Source: Sternotherus odoratus (Eukaryota; Chordata; Testudines; Kinosternidae). From it: a stretch of 64,000 bases of DNA. Of the stretch, positions 9,601 to 34,000 are shown piece by piece. Made by a program: the position numbers and the translations under genes. How positions within the stretch are numbered: position 1 is the stretch's first letter; the number at the start of each line of letters is the position of its first letter. Location: positions 29,462,189 to 29,526,188 of the forward strand of contig JAVMKO010000010.1 of NCBI GenBank assembly GCA_032164245.1, in the 5' to 3' direction. The notes under the pieces are model-generated. The model was not told the origin of the DNA. It did not search any database and worked only from the letters and a program-made list of their open reading frames with translations.

Positions 9601-12575
9601 GAAATTGCCATTAATAATGTTTGAATTGGCCTTTAATATTTCTAAACTCTTTTACTTGAAGGCAAGAATGTTGTGCATCAGTTGAGTGTCTCTCTTGAAG
9701 ACTTATATAATGGAGTTACAAGGAAGTTGGCACTACAAAAGAATGTAATCTGTGAGAAGTGTAAAGGTATGAACTCCAGTAATGTGGATCATATAAAATT
9801 CAGCTTTTAAACGTACAGATGAATTGGAAGAAGTCTTGAGTGGCTACATGAATCTCTGTAGAGCCCATCATTATCATGGCACTTAGCCATCAATGAAAGG
9901 GTCTGAAATCTGAAACCCTTTTCTATACTGTACTTACCCATGAATAAGGCCATTCCTTTCAAGTAAAACCATGGCCTTATTATATATTAGTGAATAGAAC
10001 CTAGATTTCTTAGTTCCCTAAGGAGCAATAATAAAATTAAGATACAGGATGTTAAGATGGTCACCTTCTATAGAACATTAAACAACCAACCATGTATGTT
10101 CTTAATCTTCTTTTATATATCTGTTAAACATAATATGCTTACATAATTGGCCTTTTTGACAAGTATAAATCTTTAAGAGTTAAGACACTAGACAATTATG
10201 TAAAATTCTAGCCGACTGATGTGTTTTAGAATGTTGCTGGAATGCCAAATAGCTACATTTCCAAGACATGATAAATAGGCTGATCATTCATTGAAAATTA
10301 CTAAAATGTGATGGGAGGGCAAAATTAAGTGTGTGCAATTGGAATATACCAAATGTCTGATTTAACATGCAGTAACACTTGGAAAGGGGAGGAGGGAGTC
10401 TGAACTAAATTCAGAAAGTGGATTTGGTAATTTTATATTGGAAAATTGCTGTACAAACTACATCTTAAGTGTACTTCCTTTTTAATGCTAAAAACTAGGG
10501 TTCAAGCAGTCTTATGCCAAAATGGTATTGAAGGAATAGCTTTCCCCTAAGGTGTTGACCTCAGATTTTCTTTCTGCCTCAAGGATATGGTGGAAAGAAA
10601 GGAGCAATAGAAAAATGCCCCATGTGCAAAGGAAGAGGAATGCAGGTTCTTGTTCAACAGATTGGACCTGGCATGGTACAGCAAATTCAAACTATGTGCT
10701 CAGAATGCAAAGGCCAAGGTGAACGAATAAACCCAAAGGACAGATGTGACAACTGCAGTGGATGTAAAGTTGTCAGAGAGAAAAAGATCATAGAAGTTCA
10801 CATTGATAAAGGTAAGAATATTTAAAATAGTAGTTCAATCTCAGATTTAGTGTAAATCTTTGAAGTATACAGATTTGTCCCAGAAATTGATTTGTGTTAA
10901 AATGAGTTCTAATGAGCTCTTAAAACATGTTATAGTATTGGTATCTAACAAAACAGGTAGAGAGAGCCTATTCATTTCAATTACTTTTTATAGGTATGAA
11001 AGATGGGCAGAAGTTGGTATTTCATGGAGAAGGTGATCAGGAACCTGACCTGGAACCTGGTGATGTTATAATTGTGCTGGATCAGAAGGATCATAGTGTC
11101 TTTCAGAGGCGAGGACACGATTTAATTATGAAAATGAAAATTCACCTCTCTGAGTCTTTATGTGGCTTCAAAAGGACCATTGAAACACTGGATAATAGAG
11201 TACTTATTATAACTTCTAGACCAGGTAGGCTTTCAGTTATGCTTGTTCTTTTAGAAATTGCTTGTTAGTTGGCAAGTCACACTTCACAGTTTAAGGTTCC
11301 AGTGAATTTGTTAGAGGAATGGGATTTTAGAAATCATTGTACCCTGATTTGAGTGACACAGTTCCTGCTCCCATTCTATTTCAAATTCCGAACTTGTTGG
11401 CTTCCTTTATTACAAGTGGAGCAGATAGCACTGCCTATAGGTGAGGTTGATTGACACTTTCCAGTATAAGATCCTGGTTTTGATTTCTTTATAATTTTGC
11501 CAAAACTAAAATGGGAGTCAAACATTTATGAAGTTAAAAAGCTGAGTGAAGAACCAGGAAGTTACTGAGTCCATGAGGAGCTAAAACATTTTCTGCAAGA
11601 AAATCCCTTAAAGGGAAACCAACTAAAACTATCCCCCTTTTGGATTTCACCTACTGTTCCTTAAGGGTTACTTTTAAGATTAGAGAACAGACTTCATTTT
11701 TTTTCATTAGGCCAGGTCTACACTGGGGGGGGGGGGGGGGTCCACCCACGAGATGCAACGTCACAAAGCAGAAGTTGACGTATCTTAGGTCGACTTACCT
11801 CGGCATCCTCATAGCAGCAAGTCAACCGCTGCTACTCCCCTGTTGATTCTGCTTCCACCTCTTGTGGTGGAGGAGTTCGAGTCGACGGGGAGAGTGCTCG
11901 GGGATCAACTTATCACGTCTAGATAAGATGTGATAAATCGATCCCCAATAGATAGATAACTACCCACCAAATCTGGTGGGTACTGTAGACCTGGCCTTAC
12001 ATTTTGTGTACAGTCAGCAGTCCCTTGTGGTTTTATGGGCTTTCACAGCAGTGATGAAGAGAAATTCATAACGTAGGAATGTTTCTTGTTACAAAGATTT
12101 GCTTTTATGGCTGTACACCCAAATGTAAAGATACCAAAATGTATACTGATTCCAGATCTCTCTTTTTGGACAGGTGAAGTGATAAAGCATGGTGACCTAA
12201 AATGTGTCCTTAATGAAGGGATGCCTATCTACAAGTCTCCACTGGACAAAGGTTATTTAATTATACAGTTTATGGTAAGTTCACGGCTTCTTATTCACCT
12301 TCATATTTAATGGAATATTTAAGGCATGAAATTACTTCCAGGGAAAACATTTTTATTTGTAGGTCATGTTTCCAGAGCATCAGTGGCTTCCCAGTGAGAA
12401 ACTGCCTATATTGGAAGCGTTGCTTCCACCACGAGAAGAAGTCAAGATTACAGAAGACATGGATCAGGTAGAACTTACAGAGTTTGACCCAAGAGAGCAA
12501 ACTTGCCGTAATAGAGAAGCATATGAAGAAGATGAAGAAGGCCCCAGAACAGGAGTGCAATGCCAGACATCTTAA
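3490..12575 (+). CDS. DNAJA4: DNAJA4, type-I DnaJ/Hsp40 co-chaperone (complete gene)
   Basis: Joined coding exons: 3490-3621, 8571-8751, 9662-9766, 10584-10811, 10994-11224, 12174-12274, 12363-12575. Together they make 1191 nt, or 396 residues plus stop; human DNAJA4 has 397. The start is [12 protein letters not shown] in the Kozak context caccATGG. In order the protein has a J domain with HPD at residues 34-36 (stimulates Hsp70 ATPase), a G/F-rich linker, a zinc-binding region with [24 protein letters not shown] and CDNCSGCK, the C-terminal substrate-binding domains, and a C-terminal CQTS CaaX box (farnesylation site). DNAJA1 is the nearest alternative; the sequence and the neighbouring WDR61, which lies beside DNAJA4 in human, favour DNAJA4. 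All introns are GT-AG and no lesion is seen. The HSEs upstream suggest heat induction. Confidence 0.96.
4448..6046 (-). mobile_element. hAT transposon remnant in DNAJA4 intron 2
   Basis: The termini cagagtggat / atccaccccg are flanked by an 8-bp target duplication with one mismatch, ACAAGTGC (4440-4447) and ACAAATGC (6047-6054). On the - strand at 5019-5216 an open frame reads [20 protein letters not shown], the C-terminal dimerisation region typical of hAT transposases. The rest of the transposase is not readable, so the element is probably inactive. An A/T-rich region flanks the remnant. Confidence 0.8.
7061..7811. mobile_element. Harbinger-like MITE, TSD TTG, with nested GC-rich insert
   Basis: Terminal inverted repeats gggtatggttagact / agtctagccataccc, each followed inward by tagcgc-rich sequence, are flanked by TTG at 7058-7060 and 7812-7814. 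Inside, from about 7245, lies a hAT-type end (gggtttctcaaacggg) and a GC-rich block to about 7550, probably a second insertion with no clear right end. The open frames in the block are compositional. Confidence 0.65.
8571..8751 (+). CDS. DNAJA4: DNAJA4 exon 3
   Basis: Acceptor ctttttttag|TTTAAGCTC, donor AGAG|gtacat. It encodes the end of the J domain ([13 protein letters not shown]) and the Gly/Phe-rich linker ([12 protein letters not shown]), ending in phase 1. Confidence 0.93.
9662..9766 (+). CDS. DNAJA4: DNAJA4 exon 4
   Basis: Acceptor ttacttgaag|GCAAG, donor TAAAG|gtatga. It encodes [18 protein letters not shown] and the first zinc-binding motif CEKC. Confidence 0.92.
10584..10811 (+). 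CDS. DNAJA4: DNAJA4 exon 5 (zinc-finger exon)
   Basis: Acceptor tgcctcaag|GATATGG, donor AAAG|gtaaga. It carries the remaining three cysteine motifs ([24 protein letters not shown]) and the start of C-terminal domain II. Confidence 0.93.
10994..11224 (+). CDS. DNAJA4: DNAJA4 exon 6
   Basis: Acceptor ttttatag|GTATGAAAGATG, donor CCAG|gtaggc. It encodes [20 protein letters not shown] and [12 protein letters not shown] of the substrate-binding domain. Confidence 0.93.
11710..11996. mobile_element. Harbinger-type MITE in DNAJA4 intron 6, TSD TTA
   Basis: The inverted ends ggccaggtctacac / gtagacctggcc are flanked by a perfect TTA duplication (11707-11709, 11997-11999), the preferred PIF/Harbinger target. 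It is about 287 bp long with no coding capacity and contains a G homopolymer. Confidence 0.8.
12174..12274 (+). CDS. DNAJA4: DNAJA4 exon 7
   Basis: Acceptor tttggacag|GTGAAGTG, donor TATG|gtaagt. It encodes [20 protein letters not shown], ending in phase 0. Confidence 0.93.
12363..12575 (+). CDS. DNAJA4: DNAJA4 exon 8 (last coding exon)
   Basis: Acceptor tttgtag|GTCATG. It encodes the acidic C-terminus ([11 protein letters not shown]) ending in CQTS and TAA at 12573-12575. Confidence 0.94.
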   Translation, partial: VMFPEHQWLPSEKLPILEALLPPREEVKITEDMDQVELTEFDPREQTCRNREAYEEDEEGPRTGVQCQTS

Positions 12576-12918
12576 AATGAAATGGATGAGTCATCTAGAA
12601 TGTAAATTTTCACAATGAAAACTGCATGGCTTCAATAGCCACTACCTCTTTGTCTTCAGCAAATTGAGTTGCTGTGTTGCCCATATGTTTGTAACCAATT
12701 CATATTTAAGTATTCATAGTCTTTGTGTAACTTAACATTTCCTAGTTAAGCAGCTGAGAAAATTAACACTGAATATCCAAGTTGCTGTAAAGCTTAAGTG
12801 AAGTACTACTCAAGAAGCAGAGTAACTTCAACAGTACGATTTATGTAAGACTTGCAATACCAGCTTAGTGTGTCTTATGTAAATATTTTTCATATGGTAA
12901 AATTAGTTTGTTTCCTAC

Positions 12919-12924
12919 AATAAA
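12919..12924 (+). terminator. DNAJA4 polyadenylation signal
   Basis: A canonical AATAAA lies about 345 bp after the stop codon, giving a short 3'UTR that ends near 12940. A more distal site cannot be excluded. Confidence 0.7.
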
Positions 12925-12940
12925 AACAGCTTAGGTCAAG

Positions 12941-14004
12941 CAGAAATCTCTCTGAAAAGTACAATCTTGTGCTTCTTTCATCATTAACTCTGTTAAGAGT
13001 CTAAGTCTTCGTTCTGTATGCCAGCCTAGAACCAAATGTTGAGCTGAGGCTTTGGCTGGTGGACATAAGAATCTCAGAACTCACTTGTTTTAGTGTATCC
13101 CTGTTAACTTTACAGTCTCTCTCCCTCTTTTGCTATGCCGTCCAGGCTAGGGCTTTCAAGTTTAGTTTAAACATACTGTTAGTCTGTTTAGTATAGTTAT
13201 ACTATTTTTCTACATCCTCAGCAATGTCCAGAAGTATAATGGATTCTGGGCAAACATACTGCTACACAAAACAAGCTTTTCATTAATCATTTACTTGAGC
13301 ACCAGGCCTATCTTACCACCTGGCATAAGTATGGTTACGTAGAAAAAACTCAAGAGAAGGCATCGTATGTCTAAAAGTTAGTACAGTTGTCTAGGAAAAA
13401 CTTTTTACTAACCAGACTTAAGTGTGTTCATCCCAAGGAATTGTATCGGTAATGTCAATTTAGCTAAAACACTTTCCAAAGTGATGAGCTAAATGGGAAA
13501 GAGCACTTCTAACAGAATAAGTACCCACAGCTTTTTCTTTTCCACAAACCAAGTACAAGACCCTGCTTCCTCCACTGTCCTGCTTCAAACAATGAATAGA
13601 GGCCCTGAGACTTCCCCCATTCCCCTCTGTAATTCACAGTACCCTTTTAGAGGGAGTGGAGAAGTTAGGTTTACCTGCCACTTGCACTAACAGGCCCAAG
13701 GAACTCATGTCCTACTCACTTTTACTACAATTTGTAGTGATATGATAGCTCTGTTGTCTAAACCAGTGTACAATTTATGATGTGCTGCTGCTGAATGCAA
13801 AAGGGGGTGCTTCCTCTAGCTGAGCTTTTCAGATTTCATTGATGTGCAGTAGTAAATGTAACAGCAGTGTGCAAGGCCTCAAACACAATTTTACAAGCAC
13901 AGAATGACACCAGTTCAAGTTCAAAGTAGCTAGCTGTTTTTATTTATGCAGCTAACTGGGCTCAGTATGTTTTTAGTAGTATACAGCTCTATCCAAGGGT
14001 ATTT
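12941..14004. other. Intergenic sequence downstream of DNAJA4
   Basis: No gene or complete repeat is recognised between the DNAJA4 polyadenylation site and the next hAT element. Confidence 0.4.
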
Positions 14005-14012
14005 GTATAGAG

Positions 14013-15054
14013 CAGGGGTGGGGAACCTTTTTTCTGTGAAGGGCCATTTGGACCTTTATAATGTCATTCGCGAGCCCGTTCGCCCTGAGGAAGCCCAGGC
14101 TGGCAATGGGAGCTGAGACCCCAGCTGGCAAGGGGCCAGCGGGGGAAACCCCAAAGCAGTGGCAGGTGGAGTGCTTAGCCCTGCACTGCTTTGGGGTTTC
14201 CCCCACTGGCCCCTTGCCAGCCAGGGTCCTGCTGCCTGCCCCAGTCAGCTCCCGCTATCAGCCTGGGTGTAGGGGGTGATCTTCCTTTACCCCCACCCAG
14301 CCTCCCCCCATCTAACCGCCTTTCCTCCCCCACCCCTGCCTGGCCCGGCCCATCCCACCGAGCCTAACCTCCTCCCCCCTCCCACTCCCAACCCAGCCTC
14401 CTGCCCCCCATGCCTGACCAGCCCAGCCTCCCCCCCACCAAACCTCCTTCCCTCCCGCACCCACCCCATCCAGCCTAGTCTCCTGCCCCCCTCCCTGCCT
14501 GCCCAGCCTGTCCCCCCCCCCCACCGCCCCCTTGCCTGCCCCCCAGCCCAGCCTCCCCCCCACACCCCCTTGACCGTCGGCTCCCCGCGGCTCCTCCTTA
14601 CCCCGCCCGGCTAATGGTGGCCACGTGGCGCCAGCGGCTCCCCCAGGCACTTCCCGGACCCTTCGCAGAGCGCAGAGCCGCCTCCACATGGCAGCCCGCG
14701 CGCGTCCCTGGCCGGCGGCTCCCCCAGGCGCTTCCGGCCTCTTCGTCGAGCGCGGAGCCGCCCTGGCCGCCAGGCGGGGGTGGCTCCGTGTTCGGCAAAG
14801 GAGCCGGGAAGCGCCTGGGGGAGCCGCCCTCGCCTGGCTGCCCGCACGCGTCCCTGGCTGGCGGCTCCCCCAGGCGCTTCCGGCCTCTTCGCCGAGCGCG
14901 GAGCCGCCCCGGGCCGCCAGGTGGGGGCGGTTCCGCGTTTGGCAAAGGGGCCGGGAAGCGCCTGGGGGAGGTACCGGCCAGGGATGTGCGCGGGATGGAT
15001 GGAAGGCTTTGGCGGGCCATATAAGGCCCGCGGGCCGGAGGTTCCCCACCCCTG
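14013..15054. mobile_element. GC-rich hAT-type element
   Basis: The inverted ends caggggtggggaacc / ggttccccacccctg are flanked by an 8-bp duplication with one mismatch, GTATAGAG (14005-14012) and GTGTAGAG (15055-15062). The interior is C-rich, then has GC-rich direct and inverted copies of a ggcgcttccggcctcttcg-like unit (about 14630-14970). Many long overlapping open frames on both strands come from this composition; none looks like a protein. A related 5' end lies in reverse orientation at about 62190-62586. Confidence 0.8.
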
Positions 15055-15539
15055 GTGTAGAGAATCTGCAAGTCACCATACAGCTGCTGTTCATATAAAA
15101 ACATGGGAGATCTAGCCTGCTAGCTGTTTTAAGCCAGCCCTTGAGCTCTCAGTCTTACCCTGCTCTGGCACTCCAGCTGGGAAGAAGGGTAGGGGACCAC
15201 TCTCTCTCATACCACATGCCCCTGCTCTGGCAAGCCAGCTAGGGTGCAAAGCCTAAGGCTGCACCACAGCTCCCAGAAGCAGCTGTATGGCCCTGCTCAG
15301 GCACTCCTGCTGGGAAGCAGGGTTGGGGCCATGCTATGCAGCTCACAGAAGCTATAGCATGGCCCACTCTGGCTCCTACCTACTCCAATGTAACCCTCTG
15401 CTGCTCCAATGGGAGTTGCAGGGGCAGTGGCTGAAGACAGGCCAGTGTGCCAAGTCCTCTGGCCATACCTCCACCTAGGAGCCAGAGAAAGGATATGCTT
15501 TCAGGAGCTTGAGGCCAGCACTGCCCAGAGCCTGCACAC

Positions 15540-15811
15540 CTGAGCCTCTCCCCATGCCACAACCCCTTCTTCCAGCCCTGAACCCCCTCCTGTACCCCAA
15601 ATCCCTCACTTCCTGCCCCAGCCCAGAGCCCCCTCCTACACTCTGAACTCATTTCTGATCCCACACCAGAGCCCTCACCCTCTCCTAGGGTGACCAGATG
15701 TCCCAATTTTTTGGTCCCATCCTGATTTTTCACATTTGTTGTCTGGTCACCCTACCCCCTCCTGCACCACAACCCAGATGTGGCCCTCTGGCCAAAGTTT
15801 GCCTACCCCTG
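15540..15811. mobile_element. hAT 3' fragment containing a small palindromic insert
   Basis: The right end gtttgcctacccctg matches the terminus of another hAT family. A roughly 68-bp piece at about 15687-15753 has inverted ends agggtgaccagat / tctggtcaccct, consistent with a short nested transposon. The left limit of the outer fragment is unclear. Confidence 0.45.
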
Positions 15812-16235
15812 CAATAGAGAAGAAAATTAGTCCCCTTTGAACATTACCAGTGACCAAGGAGTGGCATACTTTGTACATACCTGTCTACCACTACATGAAG
15901 CACACTAGAACTTTTACTTTTGGCCCACTTTATAATTAGGTAGTAGTCTCACATTTGGGATAGCTTGATTACACTTCATAGTACAGGCATAAGCTGCTAC
16001 TTACACTACACAGGATAGATGCTTCATTTAAAAACCCATACCTAATCCTGCACTAGAGCTAGGAACAGGGATTTTACATGAAGTGGGGAGGAAGAGTTAA
16101 CATCTGTAGAACACAAAATAAGGAAGTTATTTTACTGTAAAGATTTTGCCACTCACAGCATTAGTGTCAATGATAAAGCTTAACAGGAATCAGAGACGCT
16201 TAGAAATTCTTACATACTGCTTGGAACTGTTAATG

Positions 16236-17534
16236 CAGGGGTCTCAAACACATGGCCCAGGGGCTGCATGCAGCCCACCAAGCTCCCTGCCCCCCCTCCC
16301 TACTTGAGCACGCAAGAAAAAAAATAAATAGGGGGAACTCTGCCCCCAGTGAGATAATCAGTTGTGGCAGCTGTGGAGCCCCAGAACCTTTGTTGGGCAG
16401 CTGGATTAGCGGTTTCTAAGCAATCAACTGTACTGTGCCACTGTCTATCAGGTGTTTTGGCAGGGAGTAAGCAGATGAACAGCCTGTGGTTGCAGTTTCT
16501 AAACGGGCTCCTATGCAGGTAAAAGTGGTCATTCCCTGGGGCAGAGCAGGCTTTTACTCTTTCCTGAGCCAGAAGAGCTGGATTAGCAGCTCCAAGGCTG
16601 TTTGGATTGCTCTGTCCACCCCACCCCTTTGCACACAGAGGGAGTCTTTCATGAGTTTTTGAAATGCCCCCTCAGGCTGAGCGGCTGGAGACACCCACAT
16701 CCACCCACCAGCCATGCTAGCAGCCCCTGGGCCAGCGGTGCACTCAAAACACTTCAGGTGGGTAAACAGTTCCCACTCAGCTGATAGGATGAGCCCCAGG
16801 AGAGAGCAGTTTGTTTTATTTTCAGTGTCACAGTCATTGCTTCCATGAGAATTTCAACTGCTCTTGATGGAAATCAGAGCAAGTATTGTACACACCTCCG
16901 CTTCTTCATCTTTTTTCTTGAACTAGTCAATAGATCCTGGGGACTTTGGTTAATAAATTTTAAAAAGCCCACGAAAGCCTATGCTGAAATGAACTGGTTT
17001 GTCTCTAAGGCGCTACAAGTATCCCTCATTTTCAATTAAAAAAAAATAATCCCCAGAGTGCTCTTAGTTGTTACAGCCTTAGAACAGGTCTCTTTCGTAA
17101 CTTCCTTAACATTTGTGTATCTCTTGAAAATGACATTGTTTAGAGGGCAAATTTTCTTAATATTTAAGAGTTATAGTGTTGTATTGTATTTTCATTAAGG
17201 CACAGTTAAGAATCATCCAGTTCAGTCACTAGATACATACTCAGGATTTCTCATTACACTGTAAAACTGAACTGTTTCTAGAGCTAACACACCCCTCCTG
17301 CAGCTTAACTCCCTGCCCTGAGCCCCCGCCACACCCCACACTCCTCCTGCACTCTCTGCCCTGAGCCCCCGCCACACCCTGCACCTTTCCTGTACCCCCT
17401 GCTGGCAGGGAGGGAACAAGCATTGGGGTGGAGACTTCAGGGAAGGGGTGGGGGCGGGTGTCAGTGATGAGGCCCTCGGGCCAATGCACTAGTCCTCCTG
17501 TGGCCCTCATCATCATTTGAGTTTGAGACCCCTG
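16236..17534. mobile_element. hAT element with nested Penelope-like fragment
   Basis: The inverted ends caggggtctcaaac / gtttgagacccctg are flanked by degenerate 8-bp repeats TGTTAATG and TGTTAGAG. At about 16968-17040 lies a stretch (agcccacgaaagcctatgct... gtctctaaggcgctacaagta) that matches the end sequence of the Penelope-like element at 21847. No transposase is visible. Confidence 0.7.
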
Positions 17535-18748
17535 TGTTAGAGTATCTTATCTTTAAATGTTTATTAGTATTTCCTCAAACTGGTAGTTAACACATAGGAT
17601 ACAACCATACATACTTCTTGTCTGGAGAATATAGGATCGGGGAAAGTGTGAAATTAAACCTATGTTTTATAGAAGTATCAAATGGTAGCATCAACCTTAC
17701 ACAGCAAGAAATTAATGGTATACTTTGTATATAACTCTTCTGCACTGAGGTAGAATTGAAAAAAACTCTAGTAAACTAACCTACTGCAGGATGGAAATTT
17801 AAAGCTGAAACAATTCAGAGGTTCTGCATCAATAGCTTACCTACTGTATGCCCTACAATGAGACTGTATTTAAAGAGCTCCCAGAAACAAGTCATCTAAG
17901 CAGTGACATGAAAGGAAACTTCCCCTTTACAGCTTGCTTTAGTTTTATAGATTTAAGTTAAATTTTGATAAACACTGAGGAAATGTTTTTCCATGCATCA
18001 CATTGAATTCCCCCACTCAAGAATCAGTTCACAGTTAGGGCCCTGGGCTATTGCTCCTAACTGGAAGCTAATACACTTCCAGTAAAAAGAGAATATAAAC
18101 TTAAGTTTGGGGTGTGTGGTTTTTTGTTTTTTTTTTTAATTTCAAGTTGATACACCATGACTAGTGAACTATGTGCCCTGAGCACAGGTGCTAGAATATG
18201 TTCAACTTAAATGACCCTGTTCCACATAACCAGGACAACTGTTTAGCAACCAGCATGCTGGTTTCCATCTCTGACATGAAGACATGTTTTAAGAGCCAGT
18301 AATGTTTCCCGAGCCAGTAATTTTTCCTAAATTAAGCTTCCAGCCAGAGCCAATCAACAATTTCAGATTCAAATCTATTTATATAGTTCCAGAGAGAAAA
18401 ATATCATGGAGGTAGCTTAAGTAAGCAGTTATTTCTGAACACATATGGTGGCAATGTAAAGTATGTACCTGAGACTGCTTAAGATAAAAGCAGTAGTCAT
18501 ATGCAACACCAATACAACTATTTAAAAATGTAGAGTTATATCTCAACCTTTGGCATGAAAAAGATACATGCAATATTTTGATTTTTCTATTGTATCAGAG
18601 ACCAAGATTAGCTCAGCATTGTTAAAATACATTATCACATTAACAAAATAATCAGAAGCATCTTTAAGTAAGTGGCAACATATGAGAAGTGCAATACTCC
18701 TGAAAACCTGTACATACATAATTAACCAACATGCCTGACTCAGTATAT
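17535..18748. other. Intergenic/WDR61 3'UTR region
   Basis: This lies downstream of the WDR61 stop codon on the - strand and should contain its 3'UTR. No canonical - strand AATAAA is seen close to the stop. No other feature is recognised. Confidence 0.4.
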
Positions 18749-30944
<12,196 letters not shown>

Positions 30945-31019
30945 TGCTTTATATAAGCTGAATATGCATAGAAATACTCTGGAAACAAAAAGGAAAAATT
31001 AGGATCAGAAATAAGAATT

Positions 31020-32686
31020 AGGGCTGTCAAGCGATTAAAAAATAATTAATCATGATTAATTGTGCTGTTAAGCAATAGAATACCATTTATTTAAAATATT
31101 TGTTGATGTTTATTACCTTTTAAAATATGTTAATTTCAGTTACAACACAGAATACTAAGTGTACAGTGCTTACTTTATATTTATTTTTATTACAAATATT
31201 TGCTCTGTAAAAAAAAAAATTCAATTCATCTCATCCAAGTATTGTAGTACGATCACTTTATCATGAAAGCTGAACTTACAAATACAGAATTAAATGCAAA
31301 AAAAAAACTCCATTCAAAAAAAAAAAAATGCAACACTTTAGAGCCTACAAGTCCACTCACTCCTACTTCTTGGTCAGCCAATCACTCAGACAAACAAGTT
31401 TGGTTACAATTTGCAGGAAATAACGCTGCCTGCTTCTTGTTTACAAAATCACCTGAAAGTGAGAACAGGCATTTACATGGCACTTGTAAGATATTTATGT
31501 GCCAGTGGCACTAAAGATTCAGCGGTCTCTTTATGCTTCAACCACCATTCCAGAGGATATGCTTCCATGCTCATGAGGAGTTCAACTTGATAACGATCCA
31601 AAGTGGTGCAAACTGACACATGTTCATTTTCATCATCATGAGTCAGATGCCACCAGCAGAAGGTGAATTTTCTTTTTTTGGTGATTTGGGTTCCCTAGTT
31701 TCTGCATCAGGGTGTTGCTCTTTTAAGACTTCTAAAAGTATGCTCTACACCTTGTTCCCCTCAGATTTTGGGTGGCACTTCAGCCTGTTAAACCTTGGGT
31801 TGAGTGCTGTGGCTATTTTCAGAAATCTCATATTGGTACCTTCTTTGTGTTTTGTCAAATCTGCTGTGAAAGTATTCTTAAAACGAACATATGCTGGCTC
31901 ATCATCTGCATCATCATAAATGCAGAATACAGGTAAAACAGAGCAGGAGACACAACTCTCCCCCCAAGGAGAATAGTCACAAATTTAATTGACACATTTT
32001 TTAATAAGCATCATCAGCACGGAAGCATATCCTCCGGAACAGTGGCCGAAGCATGAAGGGACATACAAATGTTTAGCATATCTGGCATGTAAATACCTTG
32101 CAATGCTGGCTATAAAAGTGCCATGTGAATGCCTGTTCTCACTTTCAGGTGACATTGTAAACAAGAAGCAGGCAGCAGTATCTCCCATCAATGTAAACAA
32201 ATCTGTTTGCCTTAGCAATTAGCAGAATAAGAAGTAGGACGGAGTGGACTTGTAGGCACTAAAGTTTTACACTGTTTTCTTTTTGAATTCAGTTATGTAA
32301 CCAAAAAAATAAATAAATCTGCATTTGTAAGTTACACTTCTACAATAAAGAGATTGCATGTCAGTACTTGTATGAGGTGAATTGAAAAATACTATTTCTT
32401 TTATCATTTTATATTATATATATATATAAATAGTATATTTTCAATTCACCTCATACAAGTACTGACATGCAATCTATATATACATATACTTGTAATAAAA
32501 TAATATAAAGTGAGCACTGTACACTTTGTATTCTGTTTTATAACTGAAATCAATATTGAAAATGTAGAAAAACATCCAAAAAGATTTAATAAATATCAAC
32601 TGGATTTCTATTTTTATAATTGCGATTAATTTTTTTATCACAGTTGTTTTGAGTTAATCACATAAGTTAACTGCAATCGACAACCC
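31020..32686. mobile_element. hAT element with transposase C-terminus remnants in both orientations
   Basis: The ends agggctgtcaagcgatt / aatcgacaaccc are flanked by a 10-bp direct repeat AAATAAGAAT (31009-31018, 32687-32696), slightly longer than the usual 8 bp. On the + strand 31989-32222 encodes KYLAMLAIKVPCECLFSLSG and DIVNKK, resembling the hAT dimerisation domain. At about 31377-31560 the same domain appears on the - strand, decayed. A/T-rich repeats lie at about 32370-32470. It is in the WDR61 5'UTR intron. Confidence 0.7.
32370..32475. repeat. A/T-rich inverted repeat inside the hAT element
   Basis: tgcatgtcagtacttgtatgaggtgaattgaaaatactatt and its reverse complement flank a (TA)n core near 32415, forming a hairpin. 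Confidence 0.7.
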
Positions 32687-33479
32687 AAATAAGAATACAA
32701 ATACATTTTCACAAGACAGTTTACCCTTCCCCTTTCTTCCCCCAGGTTTACCAGAACAAACTAAAAGGGCAGAAGTACTATTTAACCTTCCAAAGCAAGA
32801 CTTGCCACTGAGACCTACCTGGGATTCAAACAGTGACATATAAAGTAGTGTCAGCAATAAGAAGCTTCTAGTACTCATGTGATGTTCTCATATGCAGTGA
32901 GATACTATTTTTCTAAGCCACAGTCCTGCAACAGGATCCAGTACCATATACCTGTCCACCCATGTGGCATCCCAGTGAAATCAGCTGGACTTTGTACAGA
33001 TTCATGGGACCAGGACAATGGGTCCTGCAATAAGCAGCCTATGGGAATGAGGGTCTAACCCACTTGGAGCTCATTCCAAGATTGAGGCCTTAGTCTGTAA
33101 ACACTTCAGAGCAAAGAAACTTGAAAAGAGTGAAAGATGAAATACAACACACATGCATGGCCCTGAAAAAACAACAACAGAAATGTGCCAGAGCTGTGTG
33201 AGTGGAAGTAAAGCAAATATGAAATCCATTTTTCATTACTTACATTTTCTAATTTCAAATTTGGGATTTCCTGCATTATCACAGATTAAATTAGCACTGT
33301 CATCTTGAAATCAAGATGATTTTTAAAAGTGATCTTAAAACAGTTACAGGTTCTTCTACACCTTCCCTGGGCCCCGCTGTCACTTCTTGGGGTTTGATAA
33401 TCATGTTTTCCTAATTTTTAAAAATCCCGTCTCTCCCCTCTGGCTGGGTGAAAGGTTCCCAAAAAGAATACGAAGAAGA

Positions 33480-34000
33480 GGGGGGACTGGGGAAGTGACA
33501 CCCACTACGCAGAGCGCTGCCAAGTGCACGGGGGAACGGGCCAGCCTGGGCCGGGCCTGTTACTGGGACCCTGGGGGCGGGGGCACCACCCAAGAGGAAA
33601 GCGGGCCTGGGACCCTCGACCTCCTGTCCCACCCACCTCCCCCGGAGACCGCCTAAGACCCCTCGGGGCCCCATAACTCCCCAGCACCCCTCCCTCGCGC
33701 CAGTTAACACCCCCGTGGGCAGCTGGCGCCACGCCCGCCCCGAGACCCTCCCCGCTTGGGGGCCCGCGTCTCTTACCGGGGCGCCGCTGCTGCTCCTCCC
33801 ACCCGAACTCACGGTCACCCAACCAGCACCCGCGTCGCCGGCGCCCTGTGATGAGGTTTCTTACCATCGAGAGAACGGCTGGAGCGTCAGACTTCGGTGC
33901 CTGTCTCCCGCAATGATCATAGAGAACGGCGCGGCTGGGGCCAGAGCGTTGTGCTGCCGCTTTGTGGCCGAGGAGGCCCCTTGAGCCTCCCTCCACCTGT
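33480..34000 (-). promoter_or_regulatory. WDR61: WDR61 CpG-rich promoter and 5'UTR exon
   Basis: G+C and CpG are high compared with the A/T-rich introns around it. A donor tctcgatg|gtaagaaa on the - strand at 33865/33864 marks a likely first exon running from about 33990 to 33865. No TATA box is evident. The transcription start is approximate. The longer - strand open frames here run past the donor and are not taken as coding. Confidence 0.6.

Noticed and set aside
14276..15115. Up to 260-codon open frames on both strands
   Set aside because: GC-rich interior of a hAT element with clear ends and target duplication; all frames are open because of composition.
18100..18748. WDR61 polyadenylation signal
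   Set aside because: Only weak ATTAAA-like candidates on the - strand; no site could be chosen with confidence.
33505..33996. 163-codon - strand frame in the WDR61 promoter
   Set aside because: It crosses the inferred first-exon donor and has no relation to WDR61; CpG-island composition explains it.
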